From Oscillospiraceae bacterium (GTDB lineage Bacteria > Bacillota > Clostridia > Oscillospirales > Butyricicoccaceae): a stretch of 12,712 nt of DNA. Shown here piece after piece: positions 5,628 through 12,546 of the stretch (position 1 is the first letter of the stretch; every line of letters starts with the position of its first letter). The notes below the pieces were generated by a model that did not search any database, was not told the DNA's origin, and was given only the letters and a program-made list of their open reading frames with translations. The DNA is taken from NCBI GenBank assembly GCA_902797555.1, contig CADBTM010000175.1, positions 1 to 12,712 on the forward strand, written 5' to 3'. A program made the position numbers and the translations under genes.

Positions 5628-6716
5628 ATGGGAAAACACGAGGTGTCCGTTACGGTTGGCGCAACCAATAAAAAGAAGAAAAAGATCTGGCCGTGGATCG
5701 TGGCCGCCGTGGTGATCGCCCTCGGCGCCTATGCGGCGTGGTTTTTCATCACCCCTCCCACCCAGACCTCCGTGGGCGACCCCTCGGTCAAGCAGCCTGC
5801 GGAGCAATCGTCCAATAACGATCCCGCAAACGACCTGCCCAGCCAGACCGATGTGACGCACTCCTCTTCGGGAACCGATCCCATCGCCCAGCCGGTGGAA
5901 GGCGACGGCAGCCGACAGCTGAAGGAGGGTTATTATACCATCCTGCTGGCGGGCACCACCGATGATTACAACACCGACACCATGATGCTGTGCTCGGTGG
6001 ACACCAAAGCCAACAAGGTCAATCTGGTCTCCATCAACCGGGACACCCAGATCGACGTCAGCGCCACCAACAAAAAGATCAACGCCGCCTATGGCCGTGC
6101 CGGCGAGCTGGCTATGTGCCAGGACGTCACCGAGATCACCGGCGTGCCCATCAATTTCTATGTGGTGGTCAACATGAACGCCTTCAAGCAGATGGTGGAT
6201 CTCATCGGCGGCGTGCAGTATACCGTCCCCTTTGATATGGTGCACCCCGATCTGGACAAGCGGTTTGACATCCATCTGAAAAAGGGCGACCAGCTTTTGG
6301 ACGGCAACAAGGCGCTGCAGTTCGTCCGCTTTCGCAGCACCTCGGAAAACGACTTCGGACGGGTCAACCGGCAAAAGGATTTCCTCATCGCCGCCATGAA
6401 GCAGGTGATGAAAAAGTTTTCGGTGGATCAGGTCACCGATTATATCGAGATCTTCAATTCCAACGTCAAGACCAACATGACCGTCCGTGAGATGGTGTGG
6501 TTCTATACCAACGTGGCCGTCAACCTCAACTTTGAGGAGGACGTGCACAGCGACACCCTGCCCTATGCCTCCACCGGCTATTATAAGAGCGTCGCCTACG
6601 TCTATCTCGATCCCCAGCAGGTGGTGGATTTCGTCAACGAGTATCTCAATCCCTATACCACCGATATCACCACCGACGATGTGAACATCCCCCACCTGAA
6701 GGATTCCAACGGATAA
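5628..6716 (+). CDS. LytR-CpsA-Psr (LCP) family cell-wall protein
   Basis: This is a 362-residue membrane-anchored protein. LCP enzymes transfer undecaprenyl-linked glycopolymers (teichoic acids, capsule and similar) to peptidoglycan outside the membrane. A lysine run (15-19) and one helix (about 21-41) anchor it with the C-terminus outside. A Pro/Ser/Gln-rich linker (about 42-98) leads into the LCP domain (about 100-265): YYTILLAG, TDTMML (Asp117), LVSINRDTQI (Arg138, Asp139), VDLIGGVQYTVP, LLDGNKALQFVRFR (Arg234, Arg236) and GRVNRQKDF (Arg245, Arg248, Gln249). The segment LAGTTDDYNTD differs from the usual GTD...R-T-D form by lacking the first Asp position and the Arg before TD. The start is fixed by AGGAG at 5616-5620; the ATG at 5624 is out of frame. 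The polymer is unknown. Confidence 0.92.
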   Translation: MGKHEVSVTVGATNKKKKKIWPWIVAAVVIALGAYAAWFFITPPTQTSVGDPSVKQPAEQSSNNDPANDLPSQTDVTHSSSGTDPIAQPVEGDGSRQLKEGYYTILLAGTTDDYNTDTMMLCSVDTKANKVNLVSINRDTQIDVSATNKKINAAYGRAGELAMCQDVTEITGVPINFYVVVNMNAFKQMVDLIGGVQYTVPFDMVHPDLDKRFDIHLKKGDQLLDGNKALQFVRFRSTSENDFGRVNRQKDFLIAAMKQVMKKFSVDQVTDYIEIFNSNVKTNMTVREMVWFYTNVAVNLNFEEDVHSDTLPYASTGYYKSVAYVYLDPQQVVDFVNEYLNPYTTDITTDDVNIPHLKDSNG

Positions 6717-6726
6717 ACAAACCAAC

Positions 6727-6755
6727 GCCGCAGGATGCGTCCTGCGGCTTTTTTT
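6727..6755 (+). terminator. Rho-independent terminator after the LCP gene
   Basis: GCCGCAGGA (6727-6735) pairs perfectly with TCCTGCGGC (6740-6748) around TGCG, followed by seven Ts. It ends 15 bases before the acetyltransferase start, so that gene either depends on read-through or has a promoter inside the LCP gene. Confidence 0.93.
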
Positions 6756-6770
6756 GAAACGGAGGACAAG

Positions 6771-7532
6771 ATGAACGAGCTGGATGCCCGCCTGCGGCAG
6801 CTGCTGGCGCTGGAATACAACTGTGATCCCCTGGATTTTGACAGGGTGGAAAACATCCTCACCGTCCCCGCCCTGCGGGAGGGGAGAAGGCGGTATCCCG
6901 ACCAGCCATATTTCTTTCATATGGTGACGCTGGGGCAAAACGCGGTGATCACCGCCGCGCCCGAGCTGCATGAATTCCTTGGCCGATGGATGGCGGGAAA
7001 GGAGGGACACTGGCTGTTCGAGCTGCCCAATCTTCGCCCGCTGGCGCGGGGACTGGAGCGCATGGGCTGGGAGCTGACCGGGACCTTTCACATGTTTCTT
7101 CCCCGGCTTTCCCCGCCTGTGGAGGGGGACTGGCCGGTGCGGTGGATCACCGAGCCGGAGATCCGCAGCCTCTACGGACAGGGCTGGGAAAACGCCCTGA
7201 GCTCCCATTACCGCCCGGAGCGCCCCGACCGGATGGCGGTGTGCGCCGTGGAGGGGGAGCGGATCGTCGCCATGGCGGGCTGTTCGGAGGATGCGCCCCA
7301 CTGGATGCAGATCGGCATCGACGTGCTGCCCGACTGGCGTTCCCGAGGGCTGGGCACCTATCTGGTGGGCCGGATGAAGCAAAGGATCGAGGAGATGGGC
7401 GACATCCCGTTTTACGGCACCTCCGCGGCAAACGAGCATTCCCGCAATATCGCCATCCGCTGCGGATTCCGTCCGGCATGGGTGGAGATCGGCGCAAGAA
7501 AAACAGAAAACGGATCGAACTCCCCCGCGTGA
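6771..7532 (+). CDS. GNAT-family N-acetyltransferase
   Basis: This 253-residue protein has a C-terminal GNAT fold: the acetyl-CoA site lies around GIDVLPDWRSRGLGTYLVGRM (about 182-202), where RSRGLG matches the Q/RxxGxG/A motif, followed by the NEHSRNIAIRCGFRPAWVEI end typical of GNAT proteins. The N-terminal half (about 1-115) is of unknown type; the two-part layout resembles GNAT enzymes with an added N-terminal domain. I place the start at ATG 6771 because GGAGGA (6761-6766) is 4 bases upstream. An in-frame ATG at 6735 lies inside the preceding terminator stem and has no ribosome site. The stop codon forms the loop of the next terminator. The acyl acceptor is unknown, and there is no operon partner. 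Confidence 0.87.
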   Translation: MNELDARLRQLLALEYNCDPLDFDRVENILTVPALREGRRRYPDQPYFFHMVTLGQNAVITAAPELHEFLGRWMAGKEGHWLFELPNLRPLARGLERMGWELTGTFHMFLPRLSPPVEGDWPVRWITEPEIRSLYGQGWENALSSHYRPERPDRMAVCAVEGERIVAMAGCSEDAPHWMQIGIDVLPDWRSRGLGTYLVGRMKQRIEEMGDIPFYGTSAANEHSRNIAIRCGFRPAWVEIGARKTENGSNSPA

Positions 7533-7550
7533 CGCGGGGGATTCATTTTT
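7521..7550 (+). terminator. Terminator overlapping the acetyltransferase stop
   Basis: TCCCCCGCG (7521-7529) pairs with CGCGGGGGA (7533-7541) around the loop TGA, which is the stop codon itself, followed by TTCATTTTT. The T-run is interrupted, so strength is moderate, but the 9-bp GC stem is perfect. Confidence 0.8.
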
Positions 7551-7563
7551 GTGGAAAACTGTC

Positions 7564-7590
7564 GCGGGATCACAAAAAAATATGACCCGC
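7564..7590. repeat. Imperfect inverted repeat upstream of the ATPase promoter
   Basis: GCGGGATCA (7564-7572) and TGACCCGC (7583-7590) form 8-bp arms with one bulged A, separated by an A-rich stretch. The right arm ends 14 bases before the -35 element. It could be a regulator site or a leftover terminator-like hairpin. Confidence 0.4.
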
Positions 7591-7604
7591 AGGCTGGAAA
7601 CTAC

Positions 7605-7633
7605 TTGAAAAACAGGCCGTCTTGCGGTATCAT
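7605..7633 (+). promoter_or_regulatory. Promoter of the V/A-type ATPase operon
   Basis: TTGAAA (7605-7610), a 17-base spacer and TATCAT (7628-7633) each match consensus at five of six positions. The expected transcript start near 7640 gives a leader of about 65 bases before the first ATG. No other promoter of similar quality is seen further down the operon. Confidence 0.78.
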
Positions 7634-7642
7634 GGAATCGTG

Positions 7643-7684
7643 TGATTTTGGGCTTTTTTATAAGCCTTCGTATTCGCAAAATCA
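7643..7684 (+). promoter_or_regulatory. Nested stem-loops in the ATPase mRNA leader
   Basis: TGATTTTG (7643-7650) pairs perfectly with CAAAATCA (7677-7684), enclosing a second stem GGCTT (7651-7655) with AAGCC (7662-7666) that stacks directly on it. The structure would begin about 3 bases from the predicted 5' end and finish 8 bases before the ribosome site. It may protect the mRNA or control translation; there is no riboswitch class I recognise. Confidence 0.45.
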
Positions 7685-7704
7685 GAAACAGAGGGGGTGT
7701 GCCA

Positions 7705-8019
7705 ATGTCATTTGAGGCGATCACAAGCATCACACAGGCGGAGACCGAGGCCAAGGCCGCGGTGGCCGCGGCGGAAGCCAAGGCAAGACAGATGCTGTCC
7801 GACACGGAAAACGCCGGCCGGGAGGCGCTGGAAACAGCGAAAACCAGAGCGGAGACCGAGCTTCGCGCCATGCGGGAGCAGGCAGAGGCTCAGGCCAAGG
7901 CCGACGGACAACGGAGAACGGCAGAGCTGGAGGAGGCCAAGGCCGGCCTTCGCGCCAAGGCGGAAGCAAAACTTGGAGAAGCAGCAGCTCTCGTAGTGGA
8001 AAGGATCGTGAACAGCTAA
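7705..8019 (+). CDS. ntpF: V/A-type ATPase peripheral-stalk subunit (G/H-like)
   Basis: This 104-residue, highly charged Ala/Glu/Lys/Arg-rich protein is predicted to be one long coiled coil without membrane segments. The size, composition and position directly before subunit I match AhaH of archaea and the first gene (ntpF) of the E. hirae operon, the partner of subunit E in the outer stalks that hold the catalytic head still. I choose ATG 7705 because an AGGGGG ribosome site (7692-7697) lies 7 bases upstream; an in-frame ATG at 7642 would start at the predicted transcript end and add a hydrophobic, non-coiled-coil stretch. The stop at 8017-8019 directly abuts the next ATG. Low-complexity sequence makes family naming depend on context. 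Confidence 0.85.
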   Translation: MSFEAITSITQAETEAKAAVAAAEAKARQMLSDTENAGREALETAKTRAETELRAMREQAEAQAKADGQRRTAELEEAKAGLRAKAEAKLGEAAALVVERIVNS

Positions 8020-10011
8020 ATGGCCATTGTACAAATGAAAAAGCTCCGGCTGATGGTTGTCCGATCCCGCAAAGACGAGCTTCTGCGGGCGCTTGCCCGC
8101 CAAGGTGAGGTGCAGATCGACACCGTCCGGGAGGAGGATCTCCTCGGCGACGGCGCCGTGCTTACCCGCGAGGAAGCCGACGTGATGGCGCTCAAGAGCC
8201 GCCAGCTGGCTGTGGAACAGGCGATCTCTCTGCTCAACCGCTATGCCCCCGTAAAAACGCCCATGCTGGCCCCCAAGCCCGAACTGGAGAAGGACGTTTT
8301 CCTTTCCGAAAACGGTCTTTCCGAAGCGGAAAAGGCAGCGGAGACCATCCGGGAGGCGGACAGCCGCATCAAGCGCATCGGCGCGGAGGAAAGCCGCCAG
8401 CGCAGCCTGATCGAGACCATGACCCCGTGGCGCGAGCTGGATCTTCCCCTGCAGTGCGAGGGAACGCAGCGCGCAGCCGTGGTGCTGGGCTCTGTTTCGG
8501 CCAAGCAAAGCATGGGCGACCTGCAGAGCGCGCTGGAAAACGCCTGTGAGGAGGCCGAGCTCTTCTCTGTGTCCAACGACGGCGCCCAGCAGTATCTGGT
8601 GCTGGTCTGCGCCAAGGAAGCGCTGGCCGACGCCCAGGAGGCACTGCGCCCCTTTAACTTCAATCCCGCAGCCTTCAGCGGCGTGACGGGCACGGCTGCC
8701 GAGAACATCGCGGCCGCCGAGCGTCAGCTGAAAGCGCTGGCCGCGGAAAAGGAAAGCTGCGTCAAGGCCATCGAGGCGCAGAGCACGCAGCGGGACAACC
8801 TCAAGCTTGCCTTTGACAAGCTGGGCACCCGCATCGCCATCGCCAACGCCGACGGCAAGCTGGCGCACACCGACTCGGTCGCCGTCATGGAGGGCTGGCT
8901 GCCCGCCGAGGCGGAAGACAAGCTCAGCCGCATCTTTGACAAGTTTGACTGCGCGTGGGAGACCGCGGATCCCGCCGAGGAAGAATATCCCAATGTGCCG
9001 GTCAAGCTGAAAAACAACAAATTCACCAACTCCATGAACATGGTCACCAACATGTATTCGCTGCCGTCTTACGGCACCATCGACGCCAACCCGTGGATGG
9101 CCTTCTTCTTCATCCTGTTCTACGGACTGATGATGGCCGATATGGGCTATGGTCTGGTGATGATCGCGGCGGCCATCGTGGCCATGAAAAAGATCAAACC
9201 CAAGGAGGGGACGCTGGCCTTCTGCCAGCTGCTGCTGTACGGCGGCATCGCCACCTTCCTGATGGGCGCGCTGACGGGCGGATTCTTCAGTGATATCCCC
9301 CTGCAGATCGCCAGGCTCATCAACCCCGACACCACATGGCAGGGCCTGCCGGCGCTCTTCAGCCCGGTGCGGGACAGCAATATGCTGCTCTACGGCTCGC
9401 TGGTGCTGGGACTGATCCAGCTCAACGTGGGCATGGTGGCCAGCTTCCTGTTTAAGGTCAAGCACGGCCAGACCGCCGACGCCATCTGGGATATCGGATC
9501 GCTGTGGGTCATCCTGCTGGGCGCCATTCTGCTGGCGCTTCCCATGCTGGGTCTGGTGTCGTCCTCCGTGCTCAAAACGGTGGGCATCGCCGTGCTGGCT
9601 GTGGGCGTCGCCATGCTGCTCTTCGGCGCGGGACGCAATTCCAAGGGGATCTTCGGCAAGATCGGCGCCGCCTTCGGCGCGATCTACAACACGGTCACCG
9701 GCTGGTTCGGCGACGTGCTGTCCTATTCCCGCATCATGGCTCTGATGCTGGCGGGCAGCGTCATCGGTCAGGTGTTCAACACCATCGCCGTCATGCCCCT
9801 GCAAAAGAGCGTCAACCCCATCACCATCGTGGCCTTCCTCATCATCTTTGTGCTGGGTCACGCCATCAACTTCGGCCTGAACGTGCTGGGCTGCTTTGTG
9901 CATGACCTGCGTCTACAGTGCCTGGAGTATTTCAAGCAATTCTTTACCGACGGCGGCAAGCCCTTTACCCCGCTGACCGTCAAGCCCAAATACGTCACCA
10001 CAAAGGATTGA
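8020..10011 (+). CDS. ntpI: V-type ATP synthase subunit I (membrane stator, a-subunit)
   Basis: This 663-residue subunit forms the two ion half-channels beside the rotor ring. The N-terminal half (about 1-345) is a soluble helical arm with a coiled coil that joins the peripheral stalks. The membrane half begins at Trp359, with helices at about 359-388, 401-423, 457-479, 488-510, 518-539, 571-592 and 600-625. The block GDVLSYSRIMALMLAGSVIG holds Arg571, the expected essential arginine that faces the ring carboxylate, equivalent to the SYxRLxAL motif of V-ATPase a-subunits. The length is normal for the family. Its ATG follows the stalk subunit's stop without a gap and has no separate strong ribosome site, so translation is probably coupled. 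Confidence 0.95.
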   Translation: MAIVQMKKLRLMVVRSRKDELLRALARQGEVQIDTVREEDLLGDGAVLTREEADVMALKSRQLAVEQAISLLNRYAPVKTPMLAPKPELEKDVFLSENGLSEAEKAAETIREADSRIKRIGAEESRQRSLIETMTPWRELDLPLQCEGTQRAAVVLGSVSAKQSMGDLQSALENACEEAELFSVSNDGAQQYLVLVCAKEALADAQEALRPFNFNPAAFSGVTGTAAENIAAAERQLKALAAEKESCVKAIEAQSTQRDNLKLAFDKLGTRIAIANADGKLAHTDSVAVMEGWLPAEAEDKLSRIFDKFDCAWETADPAEEEYPNVPVKLKNNKFTNSMNMVTNMYSLPSYGTIDANPWMAFFFILFYGLMMADMGYGLVMIAAAIVAMKKIKPKEGTLAFCQLLLYGGIATFLMGALTGGFFSDIPLQIARLINPDTTWQGLPALFSPVRDSNMLLYGSLVLGLIQLNVGMVASFLFKVKHGQTADAIWDIGSLWVILLGAILLALPMLGLVSSSVLKTVGIAVLAVGVAMLLFGAGRNSKGIFGKIGAAFGAIYNTVTGWFGDVLSYSRIMALMLAGSVIGQVFNTIAVMPLQKSVNPITIVAFLIIFVLGHAINFGLNVLGCFVHDLRLQCLEYFKQFFTDGGKPFTPLTVKPKYVTTKD

Positions 10012-10064
10012 CGTTTCTCCCGCTCAATTATTTTTTGATCCAAAAATATTAGGAGGAAAGAATT
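10012..10064 (+). promoter_or_regulatory. AT-rich translation-start region of the proteolipid gene
   Basis: This 53-base gap is unusually AT-rich for a GC-rich operon and ends in AGGAGG (10051-10056), 8 bases before the ATG, the strongest ribosome site in the operon. The AT stretch contains a weak TTTTTTG/CAAAAAT hairpin. It fits the need for many K copies per enzyme. I found no convincing internal promoter. Confidence 0.5.
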
Positions 10065-10538
10065 ATGAAAGAATTATTTGACGCATTCGGCGGCTATGCC
10101 ATCGGTCTTCTGGGTGCGGGTCTTGCTGCTCTGCTGGCCTGTATCGGTTCCGCAAAGGGCACCGGCATGACCGGTCAGGCCGCTGCCGGTCTGGTTTCTG
10201 AGGATCCCAGCAAGTCCGGTAAGGCCATGGTGCTGCAGATCATCCCCGGCACTCAGGGCCTGTACGGCTTTGTTGTTTGGTTTATCGCTTTCGGCAAGCT
10301 GAGCGCCGGCATGAGCGTTGCTCAGGGCATGCAGGTTCTGAATGCCTGCCTTCCCATCGCGCTGGGCGGCCTGCTGTCCGCTATCGCACAGGGCAAGGTG
10401 GCTGTTGCCTCCATCAACATTCTGGCCAAAAAGCCCGACGACTGGTCCAAGGGCATGATCTTCTGTATCATCGTGGAGTTCTACGCCATTCTGTGCCTGC
10501 TGGCCTCTTTCCTGATGCTCAACTCCATCGCCATCTGA
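10065..10538 (+). CDS. ntpK: V-type ATP synthase subunit K (proteolipid ring)
   Basis: This 157-residue protein has four membrane helices (about 8-32, 53-78, 87-110, 128-153), formed from two duplicated hairpins as in V-type 16-kDa proteolipids. The ion carboxylate is Glu138 in IIVEFYAIL. The PGTQGLYGF block in helix 2 gives Ile60, Thr63, Gln64 and Tyr67, and helix 3 gives Gln109. These sit one position before Leu61, Thr64, Gln65, Tyr68, Gln110 and Glu139 of E. hirae NtpK, the Na+ site in its ring structure as I recall it. Codons ending in T (GGT, GCT) are more frequent than in neighbouring genes, and the ribosome site is very strong, both consistent with high output. Confidence 0.96.
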   Translation: MKELFDAFGGYAIGLLGAGLAALLACIGSAKGTGMTGQAAAGLVSEDPSKSGKAMVLQIIPGTQGLYGFVVWFIAFGKLSAGMSVAQGMQVLNACLPIALGGLLSAIAQGKVAVASINILAKKPDDWSKGMIFCIIVEFYAILCLLASFLMLNSIAI

Positions 10539-10575
10539 TCCCGTTTGGGAACCGATTACATTTGGAGAGGGTACT

Positions 10576-11172
10576 ATGAGAGGCACTGAAAAGATCATTA
10601 CCCATATTCAAGCGGACGCCAAGGCGCAGGCCGATTCCATTCTGCAAAAGGCGCAGCAGCAGTGCGACGAGATCCGCACCCGCTGGGAAGCCGAGGCCAA
10701 TCAGGTGTATGAGACCCGTCTCAACGCCGGAAAGCAGGAGCTCCAGGCCGAGGTGGACAGCGCCGAGCGCATCGCCCGTCTGGACGCCAAAAAGGCGCTT
10801 CTCCAGCTCAAGCAGGATATGGTCTCCGAGGGCTTTGACAAGGCGCGCGACGCGCTCAACGCTCTGCCTCAGGACAAATACTGCGCTCTGCTCACCCGTC
10901 TGGCCGTTCGTTCGGCCACCGGCGACGAGGAACTGGTGTTCAACGCCCGGGACAAGGCCGCTGTTGGCGCGCAGGTGGTGGAAGCTGCCAACCGTCAGCT
11001 TGCCGAGCAGGGCAAGCCCGCGCAGCTGAAGCTGTCGGACGCCGAGGGCAATTTCTCCGGCGGACTGATCCTTCGCCGCGGCAGCGTGGAGGTCAACTGC
11101 ACCACCGAGCTGCTGGTGGAGGTAAGCCGGGGCGAGCTGGCCTCCAAGCTGGCCGGCGTGCTGTTTGAATAA
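10576..11172 (+). CDS. ntpE: V-type ATP synthase subunit E (peripheral stalk)
   Basis: This 198-residue soluble subunit pairs with the small coiled-coil subunit to form the outer stalks linking subunit I to the catalytic head. The first ~90 residues are a long charged helix (TEKIITHIQADAKAQADSIL and onward), and the rest a globular head-binding domain with GNFSGGLILRRGSVEVNCT, matching the conserved G-G-hydrophobic-x-x-x-x-G turn of the E family. The length is normal. GGAGAGGG (10563-10570) precedes the ATG by 5 bases. It lies 37 bases after subunit K. Confidence 0.93.
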   Translation: MRGTEKIITHIQADAKAQADSILQKAQQQCDEIRTRWEAEANQVYETRLNAGKQELQAEVDSAERIARLDAKKALLQLKQDMVSEGFDKARDALNALPQDKYCALLTRLAVRSATGDEELVFNARDKAAVGAQVVEAANRQLAEQGKPAQLKLSDAEGNFSGGLILRRGSVEVNCTTELLVEVSRGELASKLAGVLFE

Positions 11173-11202
11173 TGGCGAATCCCCATACAGGGAGGGAACG
11201 AT

Positions 11203-12195
11203 TTGGCTATCAAACAAGAAGAGTATCTCAGCCTGTCCGCCATCCTTCGCGCCCGTGAGCCGAAGCTTTTGGACAATGGCAGAGCTGAGCGCATGCTGGA
11301 CGCGGCCTCCTTTGAGGAGGCGGCCAAGCTGCTGACCGATTGCGGCTATCCCGATCTGTCGCAGATGACCGCCGCTGAGATCGATGCGGCGCTGGCAGAG
11401 CATCGAAACGGGATCTTTGCGGAAATGGAACGCATGGCTCCCGACCGGAGAGCGGTGGACGTTTTCCGGATGAAATACGATTATCACAATGTAAAGACCA
11501 TCCTCAAAAGCGAGGCCATGGGTCAGGCGCCCGAGCGGCTGCTCAGCGACGCGGGACGGATCCCCACGGAAAAGCTGCTGCACGCCTATCGGGAGGAGCA
11601 GCTCTCCGATCTGCCCCCCGTAATGGGCGAGGCGGTGCAGGAGGCCAGAAATGTGCTTGCCCGCACCTCCAACCCCCAGCTGGCCGACTTTGTGCTGGAC
11701 AAGGCCTATTTTCAGGAGCTGCATGACGCCGCGGAAGGCACGGGCAGCGAGTTTCTGAAGGACTATGTCCGCGCGCTGGTGGACAGCACCAACCTCCGCA
11801 CCGCCGTCCGCACCCTGCGGATGGGCAAGAGCGCCGACTTTTTGCGGGAAGCGCTGGCCGAGGGCGGCACGGTGGAGACCGAGCGCATTGCCGCCGTCAC
11901 CGACGGCGACGGGCTCAAGGCACTTTACATCGGCAAGCCGCTGGAAAAGGCGGCCGCGCTGGGCGCCGAGGCGCTGGGCGGCGGGTCGCTCACCCAGTTT
12001 GAGCTGGCCTGCGACAATGCCGTGAACGCCCGCCTCCGCCAGGCGAAGTACGTCAGCTACGGCGTGGAAACGCTGGTGGCCTATCTGGCCGCCGTGGAGG
12101 ACGAGACCACGGCCGCCCGCATGATCCTCACAGGTCGCAAGGCGGGTGTGGCGCCCAAGACCATTTCGGAAAGGCTGCGTGATCTGTATGCTTAA
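11203..12195 (+). CDS. ntpC: V-type ATP synthase subunit C (AC39/d family)
   Basis: This 330-residue soluble all-helical subunit acts as the socket between the central axle and the K ring. Family marks include the KYDYHNVKTILKSEAMG block (about 90-106), LLHAYREEQLSDLP, and the C-terminal VAYLAAVEDETTAARMILTGRKAG ending in ISERLRDLYA. The start is a TTG at 11203: GGAGGG (11191-11196) is 6 bases before it, and no ATG or GTG in the right frame is near a ribosome site. A TTG start may hold down its level relative to K. The 3' end overlaps the next start by 8 bases. Confidence 0.94.
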   Translation: MAIKQEEYLSLSAILRAREPKLLDNGRAERMLDAASFEEAAKLLTDCGYPDLSQMTAAEIDAALAEHRNGIFAEMERMAPDRRAVDVFRMKYDYHNVKTILKSEAMGQAPERLLSDAGRIPTEKLLHAYREEQLSDLPPVMGEAVQEARNVLARTSNPQLADFVLDKAYFQELHDAAEGTGSEFLKDYVRALVDSTNLRTAVRTLRMGKSADFLREALAEGGTVETERIAAVTDGDGLKALYIGKPLEKAAALGAEALGGGSLTQFELACDNAVNARLRQAKYVSYGVETLVAYLAAVEDETTAARMILTGRKAGVAPKTISERLRDLYA

Positions 12196-12508
12196 AATCG
12201 CTGTGATCGGCGGCCGCGAGACCGTCATGGGCTTTAAGGCGCTGGGGCTGGAGACCTATCCCGCCGCCGACGCGCAGGAGGCCACCCGCACCCTGCGCAG
12301 GCTGACCCGCGAAAGCGAGGACTACGCCATCATCTACATGGAAGAAGCGCTTGCCGCGCAAATGGGAGCGGAGATCGACCGCTTTAAGGACAGCCCCACG
12401 CCGGCGATCATTCTGATCCCGGGACGGGAGGGCTCGATCGGGCTGGGGCAAAACGCCCTCAAGGCCGCCGTGGAACGTGCCGTCGGCACGAACATTCTGG
12501 GCGACTGA
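12188..12508 (+). CDS. ntpG: V-type ATP synthase subunit F (central-axle subunit, ntpG equivalent)
   Basis: This 106-residue protein has the Rossmann-like fold start of the family: MLKIAVIGGRETVMGFKALGLE, a middle strand YAIIYMEE, and the IILIPGREGSIGLGQNALKAAVERAVGTNIL end. Subunit F binds the axle subunit D and modulates the enzyme. The start at ATG 12188 lies within the end of subunit C, giving an 8-base overlap; an in-frame upstream ATG at 12146 would add residues lacking family resemblance. It is called ntpG in the E. hirae naming and F in the general naming. Confidence 0.94.
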   Translation: MLKIAVIGGRETVMGFKALGLETYPAADAQEATRTLRRLTRESEDYAIIYMEEALAAQMGAEIDRFKDSPTPAIILIPGREGSIGLGQNALKAAVERAVGTNILGD

Positions 12509-12546
12509 GCCTCCGGCTCCTAATCCAACAAAAGGAAGGTATGTAA

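Noticed and set aside
6735..6770. Upstream ATG for the acetyltransferase
   Set aside because: It lies in the stem of the LCP terminator, lacks a ribosome site, and the ATG at 6771 has GGAGGA at proper distance.
7642..7704. Upstream ATG-frame start for the first ATPase gene
   Set aside because: It begins at the predicted transcript start with no ribosome site, and would add a hydrophobic stretch to a coiled-coil protein.
5529..7871. Long minus-strand open frame (780 codons) opposite the LCP and acetyltransferase genes
   Set aside because: It is rich in His, Gly and Val in the pattern of a complement of GC-rich coding DNA, crosses two terminators and a promoter, and shows no known domain, while the plus-strand frames have clear families.
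7708..9903. Long minus-strand open frame (731 codons) opposite the ATPase stalk and I genes
   Set aside because: Shadow of ntpF/ntpI: low-complexity His/Gln/Gly-rich product, with no family motif.
10008..10036. TTGACG as a -35 box of an internal promoter before subunit K
   Set aside because: At 16-18 bases downstream there is only a T-run, not a credible -10 element.
10519..12228. Long minus-strand open frame (569 codons) opposite subunits E and C
   Set aside because: Shadow of clear V-ATPase genes; composition artefact of high GC at third positions.
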